DNA of 64,000 nt from NCBI GenBank assembly GCA_027619225.1, contig JAQCFW010000004.1, positions 1 to 64,000 of the forward strand. The letters run 5' to 3'. The DNA is from Bacteroidota bacterium. Its GTDB lineage: Bacteria > Bacteroidota > Bacteroidia > Flavobacteriales_D > Sanyastnellaceae. The notes below the pieces were generated by a model. The model saw nothing but the letters and a program-made list of their open reading frames with translations, was not told the origin of the DNA and ran no database searches. A program made the position numbers and the translations under genes. The stretch's first letter is position 1, and each line of letters begins with the position of its first letter. Positions 36,972 through 46,018 of the stretch are shown piece after piece.

Positions 36972-38471
36972 ATGATTAGGAGCGAACAAGAGCAAGTTAG
37001 ATTAGGGTCTTTACAGCAACTGCGGGACCTTGGAATTAATCCATACCCTGCCGAGGAGTTCATCGTAAGTCACAGAAGTGAGGACCTTAGAGATGGCTTT
37101 AAAGAAGGCGTTGAGGTGAGCTTAGCTGGAAGGATGATGAGCCGACGCATTATGGGCAAAGCCTCTTTTGCTGAACTCAAAGATGCTCAAGGCAGTTTTC
37201 AACTTTACCTGAACCGAGACGAGATTTGTCCTGGTGAGGATAAAACCCTTTACAATTCAGTATTTAAAAAGCTCCTCGACAGAGGTGACTTTATCGGAGT
37301 GAAAGGAGTAACCTTTCTTACGAAAGTTGGTGAGCCTTCTGTGAAAGTTCTCGAATTTAAAGTCCTTTCAAAAGCCATCCGCCCTCTCCCAGCCGTGAAG
37401 ACTGATGAGGATGGAAATGTGCACGACGCTTTCTCTGATCCAGAGCTTAGATACAGGATGCGTTACGTTGATCTCTGCGTAAATGACAAGGTGAAGGATA
37501 CGTTTGTTGCTAGAAGCAAGATCATTAGAACTCTGAGGGAGGCTTTTGATAACGAGGGTTGGCTTGAAGTTGATACTCCTGTTTTACAGGCTATCCCCGG
37601 AGGAGCTGCCGCTCGTCCTTTCGCAACTCACCACAACGCACTTGACATACCTCTTTACCTTAGAATTGCAAATGAACTATACCTAAAAAGGCTCATCGTT
37701 GGTGGGTTCGAAGGTGTTTATGAGTTCTCTAGGAACTTCAGAAATGAGGGCATGGATAGAACGCACAATCCTGAATTTACAATTCTCGAACTCTATGTTG
37801 CATACAAAGATTACAACTGGATGATGAAGACGATAGAGAATCTACTTGGTGACGTAGCAAAGTCAGTCCATGGCGGGAAGGCTAAGGTTGTTTTAGCGGG
37901 TCAAGAAATTGATTTCACTCCTCCCTACGCACGTATAACGATGCGTGATGCTATTCTAGAGAATGCTTCTGTTGACATAGATAAACTTGATGAAGATGGG
38001 ATTAGAAGTGCGTGTAAAAAACTAGGAATTGATGTTGACGAATCTATGGGGCGAGGGAAACTCATTGATGAGCTTTTTGGCGAGAAGTGCGAGCACCAGT
38101 ATATCCAACCGACATTCATCACGGACTACCCCGTGGATATGTCTCCACTCACAAAAACGCACCGTGACAAGCCCGGTTACACAGAACGGTTTGAGCTATT
38201 CATAAATGGAACAGAGGTTGCGAACGCTTACTCGGAGTTGAATGACCCCATCGACCAACGTGAGCGTTTCGAGTCTCAGGCTAAGCTTGCTGAGCGAGGT
38301 GACGATGAGGCAATGTTCATCGATCAGGATTTCCTGCGTTCACTTGAGTTTGGCATGCCTCCGACAAGCGGTGTGGGTATCGGTGTTGATAGGCTTGTTA
38401 TGATGCTTACAGACCAAACCTCTATTCAAGAAGTTCTACTCTTCCCTCAAATGAAACCTGAGCAATTCTAA
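36972..38471 (+). CDS. lysS: Lysyl-tRNA synthetase, class II
   Basis: 499 residues from the ATG at 36972; MIRSEQEQVRLGSLQQLRDL matches the usual LysRS N-terminus, and a promoter box sits just upstream. The anticodon-binding OB fold covers about residues 50-160. Class II motifs are FRNEGMDRTHNPEFTILE (motif 2) and SGVGIGVDRLVMMLTDQ (motif 3), with GTEVANAYSELNDP between. No other gene lies within 20 nt on either side, but the MIP18-like gene follows by 22 nt. Confidence 0.97.
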   Translation: MIRSEQEQVRLGSLQQLRDLGINPYPAEEFIVSHRSEDLRDGFKEGVEVSLAGRMMSRRIMGKASFAELKDAQGSFQLYLNRDEICPGEDKTLYNSVFKKLLDRGDFIGVKGVTFLTKVGEPSVKVLEFKVLSKAIRPLPAVKTDEDGNVHDAFSDPELRYRMRYVDLCVNDKVKDTFVARSKIIRTLREAFDNEGWLEVDTPVLQAIPGGAAARPFATHHNALDIPLYLRIANELYLKRLIVGGFEGVYEFSRNFRNEGMDRTHNPEFTILELYVAYKDYNWMMKTIENLLGDVAKSVHGGKAKVVLAGQEIDFTPPYARITMRDAILENASVDIDKLDEDGIRSACKKLGIDVDESMGRGKLIDELFGEKCEHQYIQPTFITDYPVDMSPLTKTHRDKPGYTERFELFINGTEVANAYSELNDPIDQRERFESQAKLAERGDDEAMFIDQDFLRSLEFGMPPTSGVGIGVDRLVMMLTDQTSIQEVLLFPQMKPEQF

Positions 38472-38493
38472 TCAAACAATTCAATTACTAGAA

Positions 38494-38802
38494 ATGGCCA
38501 TTCCCACTACAAATCAAATAATCGAAGTTCTAAAAACTATTTTCGACCCTGAAATTCCGGTAGATATTTACGAATTGGGGCTTATATACGAAGTGAAAAT
38601 TTCCGATGATGGCGTTGTGCTGATCGACATGACTCTAACATCTCCTAACTGCCCAGTGGCAGAGAGTATGCCTAAAGATGTAGAGGATAAAGTAGCCGCA
38701 ATGGATGGAGTCAAGAGTGCAAAAGTTGAGATCGTTTTTGATCCACCTTGGACTCAGGATATGATGAGCGAGGAGGCAAAACTTGAGTGTGGATTTCTAT
38801 GA
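38494..38802 (+). CDS. MIP18/DUF59 family Fe-S maturation protein (SufT/PaaD-like)
   Basis: 102 residues. The family pattern is clear: IFDPEIPVDIYELGLIYEV, then DMTLTSPNCPVAESMPKDVE with the conserved Cys, and VFDPPWTQDMMSEEAKLECG. In Bacteroidota such proteins are often called SUF-associated (SufT-like) and help deliver Fe-S clusters. Here the gene is about 21 kb from the suf operon. Its stop overlaps the dxr start (ATGA), and the MEP pathway has Fe-S enzymes (IspG, IspH) downstream of Dxr, so the coupling is suggestive. Confidence 0.88.
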   Translation: MAIPTTNQIIEVLKTIFDPEIPVDIYELGLIYEVKISDDGVVLIDMTLTSPNCPVAESMPKDVEDKVAAMDGVKSAKVEIVFDPPWTQDMMSEEAKLECGFL

Positions 38803-39968
38803 AATCAGCAGATTCAAAGGCTCCAACTCGCGGCATAGCAATTCTCGGCTCTACAGGTTCGATAGGCACCCAAGCACTCGATGTAATACGCGAGCAATCT
38901 GAATTCCTACACGTAGAAGTTCTTTCTGCCGGAAGAAATGCTGACCTTTTAATTAAACAGGCTCTCGAGTTTAAGCCTAACGCCGTCGTAATTGCCGAGC
39001 CTTCGCTAAGGGATAAAGTATTTGACGCCTTATTTGACGAAGGAATTAAGGTCTACTGCGGAGACGAAGCTCTCGTCCAAGTCGTAGAGATGGAGGGTAT
39101 AAATATGGTTCTAACCGCCCTTGTGGGCGCTGCTGGATTACGTCCTACCCTGAGTGCAATCAGAGCTGGCAAACATATCGCTCTAGCGAACAAAGAAACC
39201 ATGGTCATCGCAGGTGAACTCGTAATGGCCGAAGCTCGCAAAGCTGGAGTTGATATTCACCCTGTGGATTCAGAGCATAGCGCCATTTATCAATGCATTG
39301 CTGGAGAATTTCACAATCCCATAGAAAAAATCGTTCTTACCGCATCTGGAGGTCCGTTCCGCGGATTCAGCTCTGAGATGCTTGCAAGTGTAACCAAGGC
39401 AGACGCTCTGAAGCATCCGAACTGGGATATGGGGGCAAAAATCACCATCGATTCTGCATCTATGATGAACAAAGGTCTTGAGGTGATTGAGGCGAAGTGG
39501 TTATTTAATCTTCACAAAGACCAAATAGATATCATCGTACATCCACAATCAATCATCCACAGTATTGTTCAATTCGAGGATGGATCTATGAAGGCTCAAA
39601 TGGGGCTCCCAGACATGAAGCTCCCTATTCAATACGCCCTCGCCTATCCGAGAAGGTTTAAGAATACTTTTCCTCGATTCGATTTCTTAGACTATCCCTC
39701 TCTTACATTTGAAAAGCCAGATTTTAAAGCGTTCCGCAACCTCAATCTCGCCTTTGACGCCTTGGCAAAAGAAGGGAATGCTCCAGCTGTTCTCAATGCA
39801 GCAAATGAAGTCGCTGTCGCTCGTTTTCTGAATGATGAAATCGCATTTACACAGCTTCCTGATGTTGTAGAATATGCCCTTAGTAAGGTTAGCTACCAAT
39901 CAAAACCAGATCTCGAAGTTCATCTTGCATCAGACACAGAGGCGCGCGCTTTCGCCTTAGAATTTTAA
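38799..39968 (+). CDS. dxr: 1-deoxy-D-xylulose-5-phosphate reductoisomerase
   Basis: 389 residues from the ATG at 38799, which overlaps the previous stop; the frame from 38787 adds four residues inside the previous gene. It catalyses the NADPH-dependent step from DXP to MEP in isoprenoid synthesis. Motifs: ILGSTGSIGTQALDVI (NADPH), LANKETMVIAGELVM, HPVDSEHSAIYQCI, LTASGGPFRGF, and HPNWDMGAKITIDSASMMNK with EVIEAKWLF. Confidence 0.96.
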   Translation: MKSADSKAPTRGIAILGSTGSIGTQALDVIREQSEFLHVEVLSAGRNADLLIKQALEFKPNAVVIAEPSLRDKVFDALFDEGIKVYCGDEALVQVVEMEGINMVLTALVGAAGLRPTLSAIRAGKHIALANKETMVIAGELVMAEARKAGVDIHPVDSEHSAIYQCIAGEFHNPIEKIVLTASGGPFRGFSSEMLASVTKADALKHPNWDMGAKITIDSASMMNKGLEVIEAKWLFNLHKDQIDIIVHPQSIIHSIVQFEDGSMKAQMGLPDMKLPIQYALAYPRRFKNTFPRFDFLDYPSLTFEKPDFKAFRNLNLAFDALAKEGNAPAVLNAANEVAVARFLNDEIAFTQLPDVVEYALSKVSYQSKPDLEVHLASDTEARAFALEF

Positions 39969-39988
39969 GGTCTATCGCTTTAGTGTAG

Positions 39989-40007
39989 AATCTGAAATAA
40001 TCAGATT
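39989..40007. terminator. Possible bidirectional terminator between dxr and frr
   Basis: AATCTGA (39989-39995), loop AATAA, TCAGATT (40001-40007) form a perfect 7-bp stem between the convergent genes. It is AT-rich, overlaps the frr stop and lacks a strong T tract, so this is tentative. Confidence 0.3.
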
Positions 40008-40564
40008 GTCATTATATCACTTTCTTTTGCATCTAGCACCTCCTCTATCTTCTTTGTATAGGCGTTTGTCAAATCCTGTACTTTTGCCTCTCCTGTCTTG
40101 TGCATGTCTTCACTAAGGCCGTCTTCCTTAGCCAATTTAAGTAAATCATTAGCGTCTTTACGTGCAGTACGTATAGAAACCCTCGCCGCCTCGCCTTCAC
40201 TCCTCGCACGTTTGCTAAGTTCAATTCGTCTTTCCTCTGTGAGTGGTGGAACATTGATAATTAACACTTCACCATTGCTCGTCGGATTTAACCCAAGATT
40301 GGCGTTGATTATGCCAGTAGCAATTGGATCAAGCATGGGTTTTTCCCAAGGCTGAACAACAATCGTTCTAGCATCTGTAGAATTTACGTTTGCAACCTGA
40401 CTTATCGGTGTCATGGTGCCGTAATAATCAATCTTAACGCTATCTAACATCGCAGGATGAGCTTTTCCAGCTCTAACTTTTCTTAGTTCTCCTGTCAAGC
40501 GATCCATCGCTTTGTCCATTAAATCTTTGGCCTCTTCTAGTGCCATATCTATAGCTTCTTGCAT
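40001..40564 (-). CDS. frr: Ribosome recycling factor
   Basis: 187 residues, standard length. RRF splits post-termination ribosomes with EF-G. Recognisable text includes LTGELRKVRAGKAHPAMLDS, YYGTMTPISQVANVNSTDAR, VQPWEKPMLDPIATGIINAN, and VPPLTEERRIELSKRARSEG. It follows pyrH by 24 nt, the usual pyrH-frr order. Confidence 0.97.
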   Translation of the reverse strand: MQEAIDMALEEAKDLMDKAMDRLTGELRKVRAGKAHPAMLDSVKIDYYGTMTPISQVANVNSTDARTIVVQPWEKPMLDPIATGIINANLGLNPTSNGEVLIINVPPLTEERRIELSKRARSEGEAARVSIRTARKDANDLLKLAKEDGLSEDMHKTGEAKVQDLTNAYTKKIEEVLDAKESDIMTI

Positions 40565-40588
40565 ATCCTTCTTTATTAACTGCCAGTA

Positions 40589-41360
<772 letters not shown>

Positions 41361-41400
41361 CAAGTTTATTTTTATTGGGGCGGAGCCCAATTGATATTTA

Positions 41401-42228
41401 TTATCTTAAAGCGATACGGCTGAAGCTTTCAACCTTAGCCCCTGGGCAAGCAGATGCTACATATTGAGCAACTGTTTGCTTATTGTCCTTAATGAATGGC
41501 TGATTTACAAGAGTTACCTCTTTATACCATTTGTTAAGACGTCCAATAGCAATCTTATCTGCCAATTCAGCTGGCTTTCCTTCTTGAATAGCTAAATCTC
41601 TTGCGATTTCAGTCTCTTTGGCAATGAGGTCATCTGGAATTTGTGACTGATCAACAGCAACAGGAGCCATCGCAGCTGCCTGCATAGCAACATCGCGTCC
41701 AACACCAGCATCTACTGATCCACTAAATCCAACGACTGTAGCCAAACGGTTACCTGGATGAATATATGAAGCTACAGTTTCTCCCTTAGCGACATTAAAG
41801 CCACCAATTTCGATACGCTCTCCAATTTTTCCGGTTTCGTCGATGATTCTATCTGCAACAGTGATGTCAGATCCAGGGAAGGTCTTCGCAAGGAGGTCAT
41901 CCTTCGTCTCACACCCATCAGCAATAGCCAGGTCGATTAAAGTTTGAGCTACAGAGATGAAGTCCGCATTCTGTGCAACGAAGTCCGTCTCACAGTTGAG
42001 TGACATGACAATGCCTGTCTTTCCGTCTTTGCTTACACCTGAAAGAATTACTCCTTCACTTGCGTCGCGGTCACTACGCTTGGCAGCAACTTTTTGACCT
42101 TTGAGTCGAAGTATCTCGACAGCTTTTTCTGTATTTCCTTCGGATTCTTCGAGTGCTCTTTTGCAATCCATCATCCCAGCGCCTGTTTGTATACGTAGCG
42201 CTTTTACTTCAGCAGCAGTTATGCTCAT
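41401..42228 (-). CDS. tsf: Elongation factor Ts
   Basis: 275 residues. It is the nucleotide exchange factor for EF-Tu. The N-terminal UBA-like signature AAEVKALRIQTGAGMMDCKR is intact, followed by ALEESEGNTEKAVEILRLKG and SLNCETDFVAQNADFISVAQ. Located 30 nt after rpsB, the near-universal gene order, and followed by a terminator. Confidence 0.97.
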   Translation of the reverse strand: MSITAAEVKALRIQTGAGMMDCKRALEESEGNTEKAVEILRLKGQKVAAKRSDRDASEGVILSGVSKDGKTGIVMSLNCETDFVAQNADFISVAQTLIDLAIADGCETKDDLLAKTFPGSDITVADRIIDETGKIGERIEIGGFNVAKGETVASYIHPGNRLATVVGFSGSVDAGVGRDVAMQAAAMAPVAVDQSQIPDDLIAKETEIARDLAIQEGKPAELADKIAIGRLNKWYKEVTLVNQPFIKDNKQTVAQYVASACPGAKVESFSRIALR

Positions 42229-42258
42229 GATATTATCTGTAAAAAGTGGTGGTGGTAA

Positions 42259-43221
42259 TTAGTCTTTTGGCTCTTCAGAAACAGGCTCCTTAGAAACAGG
42301 CTCCTTAGAAGCAACTTTTTTTGCGGCCTTTTTAATCGTAGGCCTTTTAGCCCTTGGTTTAGTTACCTCATCAGCTTTTACTTCCTCTTTGGCAGAAGCA
42401 TCATCTGATTCAGAAGCCTCTTCTAATTTAGCGGCTTCCTCTAATTTAGCAGCAGCCTCTAATTTATCAGCCTCCTCTTTCGCTTTGGCAATTTTCATAG
42501 CTTCAGCTAGCGCATCAGCTTCATCTTTTTCTTCCTTACGCTCGTTTAAACCCTCAGCAACAGCTTCAGCGAGTGTACGCGTAATTAGGTCGATTGACTT
42601 TGAAGCATCATCGTTGGCTGGAATTACAAAATCAACTGGGCGGGGATCGCTGTTCGTATCAACAATCGCAAAGACTGGAATATTCAGCTTCTTTGCCTCT
42701 GCTAAAGCGATGTGCTCTTTCCTAACATCCACGATGAATATCGCAGTTGGAAGTCTCGTCATGTCAGCAATAGAACCTAAAACTTTATCTAGCTTCTCTC
42801 TTTGACGGCTAACTTGAAGACGCTCACGCTTAGATAGAATGGCAAGCGTACCATCCGCTTCCATCTTATCAATCTGAGTCATCTTACGAATTGCCTTACG
42901 GATCGTTCCGAAGTTGGTAAGCATACCCCCTGACCAACGCTCAGTGATGTATGGCATGCCGATAGCCTTTGCGTGAGTAGAAACGATGTCTTGACCTTGT
43001 TTCTTTGTAGAAACAAAGAGGATTTTCTTTCCGCTCTTTGCAATTTGTTTCATTGCCGCTGCAGCTTCGTCAATCTTAACGATGCTCTTATGCAAATCAA
43101 TAATGTGAATTCCTTTCTTCTCAGTGAAGATGTAAGGCGCCATGTGTGGGTTCCACTTGCGCTTTAGGTGGCCGAAGTGAGATCCGGCTTCGAGCAATTG
43201 CTCAAAATTAGTACGAGCCAT
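42259..43221 (-). CDS. rpsB: 30S ribosomal protein S2 with long repetitive C-terminal extension
   Basis: 320 residues. The first ~240 residues are ordinary S2 (GSHFGHLKRKWNPHMAPYIF, KKILFVSTKKQGQDIVS, ERWSGGMLTNFGTIRKAIRK, PVFAIVDTNSDPRPVDFVIP). The last ~80 residues are a low-complexity tail rich in Glu, Lys and Ala with repeats of KLEEAA and KEPVS, ending in basic KPRAKRPTIKKAAKK followed by acidic repeats. S2 is usually 230-260 residues. It is third in the rplM-rpsI-rpsB-tsf cluster, 120 nt after rpsI. Confidence 0.95.
   Translation of the reverse strand: MARTNFEQLLEAGSHFGHLKRKWNPHMAPYIFTEKKGIHIIDLHKSIVKIDEAAAAMKQIAKSGKKILFVSTKKQGQDIVSTHAKAIGMPYITERWSGGMLTNFGTIRKAIRKMTQIDKMEADGTLAILSKRERLQVSRQREKLDKVLGSIADMTRLPTAIFIVDVRKEHIALAEAKKLNIPVFAIVDTNSDPRPVDFVIPANDDASKSIDLITRTLAEAVAEGLNERKEEKDEADALAEAMKIAKAKEEADKLEAAAKLEEAAKLEEASESDDASAKEEVKADEVTKPRAKRPTIKKAAKKVASKEPVSKEPVSEEPKD
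42277..42306 (-). repeat. Tandem 15-nt repeat in the rpsB 3' end
   Basis: Two perfect copies of AGAAACAGGCTCCTT (plus-strand reading), with a third degenerate partial copy after them. In frame they encode KEPVS-KEPVS in the S2 tail. Confidence 0.85.
42422..42475 (-). repeat. Three imperfect 18-nt repeats in rpsB
   Basis: Three copies beginning TCTAATTTA at 42422, 42440 and 42458 (plus-strand reading) encode repeated KLEEAA/KLEAA units in the S2 extension. They are in-frame multiples of three, consistent with growth by slippage. Confidence 0.8.
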
Positions 43222-43341
43222 GTTGTTAGTTTACTTTCCTAGTTTAAAGCAATCCCATAGTAGCCACTTAATTGTGTGAGTCTATGAAATTTGGATGCTA
43301 AACAAATTATTAAAAAATGAAGACGAGTCAGGCGGCAGCCA

Positions 43342-43728
43342 TTAACGCTTCGAGAACTGTTCTTTCTTACGGGCTTTCTTTTGTCCGAATTTCTTACGCT
43401 CAACCATACGTGGATCACGAGTAGTAAGACCTTCAGCTTTAAGAGTAGATTTATTTTCAGGATCTATTTCGATAAGAGCCTTAGAGATCGCTAAACGTAT
43501 TGCTTCTGCTTGGCCGGTAATACCTCCGCCAGCAACGTTTACTTTAATATTGTATTTACCAGTTGTTTCTGTAAGTACGAATGGCTGGTTAATCTTGTAT
43601 TGGAGAGTCCCTGTTGGGAAGTAGTCCTTATAGTCACGCTTGTTAATTGTGAATTCTCCTTTTCCTTCTGAGAGGTAAAGGCGAGCTACTGCGTCTTTGC
43701 GACGGCCTGATGTGTTAATTACGTCCAT
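43342..43728 (-). CDS. rpsI: 30S ribosomal protein S9
   Basis: 128 residues, full length. Family text: GRRKDAVARLYLSEGKGEFT, VNVAGGGITGQAEAIRLAIS, LTTRDPRMVERKKFGQKKAR and the decoding-site tail QFSKR at the C-terminus. It follows rplM by 8 nt. Confidence 0.97.
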   Translation of the reverse strand: MDVINTSGRRKDAVARLYLSEGKGEFTINKRDYKDYFPTGTLQYKINQPFVLTETTGKYNIKVNVAGGGITGQAEAIRLAISKALIEIDPENKSTLKAEGLTTRDPRMVERKKFGQKKARKKEQFSKR

Positions 43729-43736
43729 GCTTCAGG

Positions 43737-44186
43737 TTAGTGGTTGAAAGTGATTGTCCTCGGCTCTTGCGCTTCATGCTTGTGGCTAGGCCCAACATAA
43801 ACGTGCAAGTTGCGGAAAAGTGCACGACCTAAAGTGTTCTTAGGGAGCATGCCTCTTACAGCTTCTTCAACCATTGAAAAAGGCTTTCGCGCCATAACCT
43901 CAGCAGCTGTACGAGTACGTTGACCACCTGGGTAACCAGTGTAACGCATATAAATCTTTTGATCCCACTTCTTTCCAGTAAGCTTGATCTTCTCTGCGTT
44001 TATGACAACTACGTAATCTCCGCAATCTGCGTGAGGCGTAAAATTAGGCTTGTGCTTGCCGCGTATAAGTTTTGCAACTTCTGAAGCAATTCTCCCTAGA
44101 GTCTGCCCTTCAGCATCTACCAGTAGCCATTTTTTATCGGCATTCTCCTTGTTAGCGGAGATTGTTTTGTAACTTAAAGTATCCAC
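43737..44186 (-). CDS. rplM: 50S ribosomal protein L13 (GTG start)
   Basis: 149 residues when started at the GTG at 44186 (GTG GAT ACT TTA, giving [20 protein letters not shown]), which is the usual Bacteroidota L13 N-terminus. An ATG at 44246 in the same frame would add 20 residues, but a strong promoter (44231-44259) overlaps that ATG and its transcript would start after it. L13 motifs: [36 protein letters not shown] and [19 protein letters not shown]. First gene of the translation operon. Confidence 0.93.
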   Translation of the reverse strand: MDTLSYKTISANKENADKKWLLVDAEGQTLGRIASEVAKLIRGKHKPNFTPHADCGDYVVVINAEKIKLTGKKWDQKIYMRYTGYPGGQRTRTAAEVMARKPFSMVEEAVRGMLPKNTLGRALFRNLHVYVGPSHKHEAQEPRTITFNH

Positions 44187-44230
44187 AGCGAAAGTGTTGC
44201 GTGTTCGATTTTTCCCCAAATTTAGGGGTG

Positions 44231-44259
44231 CAAAGATAGTTGACAATGTGGATAACCAA
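44231..44259 (-). promoter_or_regulatory. Promoter of the rplM-rpsI-rpsB-tsf operon
   Basis: On the minus strand: TTG at 44259-44257, an 18-nt spacer, then TATCTTTG at 44238-44231. This fits the Bacteroidota -33 TTG / -7 TAnnTTTG consensus with normal spacing, the best match in the window. The leader to the GTG start is about 40 nt and contains CCCC(7 nt)GGGG, a possible small hairpin. Confidence 0.65.
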
Positions 44260-44279
44260 GTCTTTTAGGTGGACAAAAA

Positions 44280-44957
44280 TTACTTTTTTCCATTCCGCCG
44301 CTTCAATTCCAAATCGTAACTGCAAATAAACACGTGCTGAGACCATGGGTCTGTCGCGTTTGTTTGTTGTTCTATTTGGTAACCAAAAGAAACCCAACGT
44401 CGTTTGGAGGCATTATATTTAGTCATAAATCTGTATCTAAAACCGCTCTGATAGAACCCTTCTTGAGATGGTTTAAAGAACAATTCTGTATAGATGGCCA
44501 ATCGTAATTTTTTTGTCACCTTATAATACAAGGCGGGGCTTAGTCGGAAAGTTTGCCTAATCTCGGTTTTTAGTTGGTATTGGAATCGAAGTGAGGCAGA
44601 GATGTTAGAGAAGAGGGAGCGTTTATACTTCGCGGATACGGAAATACGGCGTAGCGGCTCCATAGCGTACTCGTCAGTTCGCGTCTCGCCGAGTCGGAGT
44701 GCTGAGGAGAGTTTCCAATAAGGAGAGAGCTCTCTTGAAAGGGTGAAATTCGCAAACGCGGATCCGAGGCGGGAGGCATCGTAGTCTAAACGAGTTTGGG
44801 CTTCTGAAGTGAATTCTAATGTCTTAGAAATATTTTTAGAAATAGACATGCTAGTCCAAACTCCATAATCTGTCCACTGTCCAAAAGTCGGCGTAGAGGA
44901 GAAGAAGATGGCGAGAAAAACCATTGCAAGCCTAGCCATAATCTTAATACTCGTCAT
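44280..44957 (-). CDS. DUF2490 family protein
   Basis: 225 residues with a signal peptide ending STPTFGQ. DUF2490 features are GQWTDYGVWTSMSISKNISK, LEFTSEAQTRLDYDASRLGS and alternating aromatic/basic beta strands such as KLRLAIYTELFFKP and RWVSFGYQIEQQTN, implying a small outer-membrane or periplasmic beta barrel. Function unknown. It overlaps the upstream lipoprotein gene by 14 nt. Confidence 0.85.
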   Translation of the reverse strand: MTSIKIMARLAMVFLAIFFSSTPTFGQWTDYGVWTSMSISKNISKTLEFTSEAQTRLDYDASRLGSAFANFTLSRELSPYWKLSSALRLGETRTDEYAMEPLRRISVSAKYKRSLFSNISASLRFQYQLKTEIRQTFRLSPALYYKVTKKLRLAIYTELFFKPSQEGFYQSGFRYRFMTKYNASKRRWVSFGYQIEQQTNATDPWSQHVFICSYDLELKRRNGKK

Positions 44958-45360
44958 AGATGAGTAGGGGTGCTGAGGTTACTATATCATCTCTATCTTC
45001 AATCTCAACTTCAAAATAAAAGGCTATCTTAGGAAGCGGGCTTGCTGTTGAAGAGGTGTCCTCGGAATACACGTATAAGGTGTAATTCCCTGTTCTCAGC
45101 CAGTTAAAAGCAAAGTCACCATCTGGGTTTGTATCAACTTTGTCATCCGGGCTTGTGTGATCACCATAAATGATGTGAACCTCTACATCTGAAGCCGGAA
45201 TGGTGTCGACGGTAGAGGCCGGGTTATTTATTTGGACTCTGCGAACGAGACTAATGGAACCCTCTATAGAAGCGCTTCCCCCCTCGCCGGGAGTTTTAAC
45301 GCAAGAAATAAGAGTAATCGCAATAAAAATTAAAGTCGTGAGATAATGCATCGTTTTCAT
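44944..45360 (-). CDS. Lipoprotein with carboxypeptidase-regulatory-like fold
   Basis: 138 residues from the ATG at 45360 (the open frame to 45426 would run into the divergent tdk promoter and adds 22 non-signal residues). Lipobox IAITLISC. The mature part, ASIEGSISLVRRVQI, SDVEVHIIYGDH and TNPDGDFAFNWLRTGNYTLY, looks like a Ca-regulatory beta-sandwich (CarboxypepD_reg-like). Ligand unknown; coupled to the DUF2490 gene. Confidence 0.75.
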   Translation of the reverse strand: MKTMHYLTTLIFIAITLISCVKTPGEGGSASIEGSISLVRRVQINNPASTVDTIPASDVEVHIIYGDHTSPDDKVDTNPDGDFAFNWLRTGNYTLYVYSEDTSSTASPLPKIAFYFEVEIEDRDDIVTSAPLLIYDEY

Positions 45361-45400
45361 AGGTGCTAAATTACATTCAAATCGTAACTTGCTCTCGCTA

Positions 45401-46015
45401 ATGCATAATATTGATTCAATCCACAATGTAACGACGCTTCCTTTAGGTGAGGGAAGGTTAGAAGTCGTTTGCGGCCCTATGTTTTCTGGTAAAACAGAAG
45501 AGTTGTTAAGAAGGGTAAGACGAGCTGTGATTGCTCATCAACCAACTCTCATAATTAAACCCGCTACAGATACGCGTTACGCTATAGACGAAGTTGTGTC
45601 ACACGATAAGAACGCGATGCCTTCTAAGGTTGTGAAAAACAGTCGGGATATCTTAAATTCCCTCGAGGTAGATGGTAAAATGGCGCTTGTTGTAGCAATT
45701 GATGAGGCACAATTTTTTGATGATGAGTTGCCTGAGGTGTGTAATGAACTTGCAAATCGAGGATTGAGGGTTATTGTAGCTGGATTAGACTTGGATTTTA
45801 CAGGAAAGCCCTTTGGGTGCATGCCTCAGCTACTGGCTTTAGCAGAAGAGGTAACCAAGCTTCATGCTGTTTGTATGGAGACGGGTCGTGCTGCTCATTT
45901 TTCACATAGAATTGCAGGTGGTGACAACACCATTGAGCTCGGGGAAAAAGACCGATATGTCCCGCTTGCGAGGCACGCCTTTGTGGTATTCCGCAAAAAA
46001 GAAAACTCAAAGTAA
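45401..46015 (+). CDS. tdk: Thymidine kinase
   Basis: 204 residues from the ATG at 45401 (the ORF's first codon at 45389 is a TTG inside a promoter-like TAACTTGC). Type II thymidine kinase: P-loop VCGPMFSGKTEELLRRVRRA, Walker B VAIDEAQFFDDEL, and GLDLDFTGKPFGCMPQLLAL. It phosphorylates thymidine for salvage. The C-terminal zinc ribbon normally has four Cys; here only VCMETGRAAHFSHR keeps one, and the second pair is replaced (PLARHAF). It lies 3 nt before alr. Confidence 0.94.
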   Translation: MHNIDSIHNVTTLPLGEGRLEVVCGPMFSGKTEELLRRVRRAVIAHQPTLIIKPATDTRYAIDEVVSHDKNAMPSKVVKNSRDILNSLEVDGKMALVVAIDEAQFFDDELPEVCNELANRGLRVIVAGLDLDFTGKPFGCMPQLLALAEEVTKLHAVCMETGRAAHFSHRIAGGDNTIELGEKDRYVPLARHAFVVFRKKENSK

Positions 46016-46018
46016 TTA

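Noticed and set aside
42277-42475. Possible CRISPR-like repeats
   Set aside because: Units are 15-18 nt, directly adjacent without spacers, and in frame with rpsB.
42389-42805. 138-codon Ser/Ala-rich plus-strand open frame
   Set aside because: It is the antisense reading of the Glu/Lys/Ala-rich rpsB tail and repeats.
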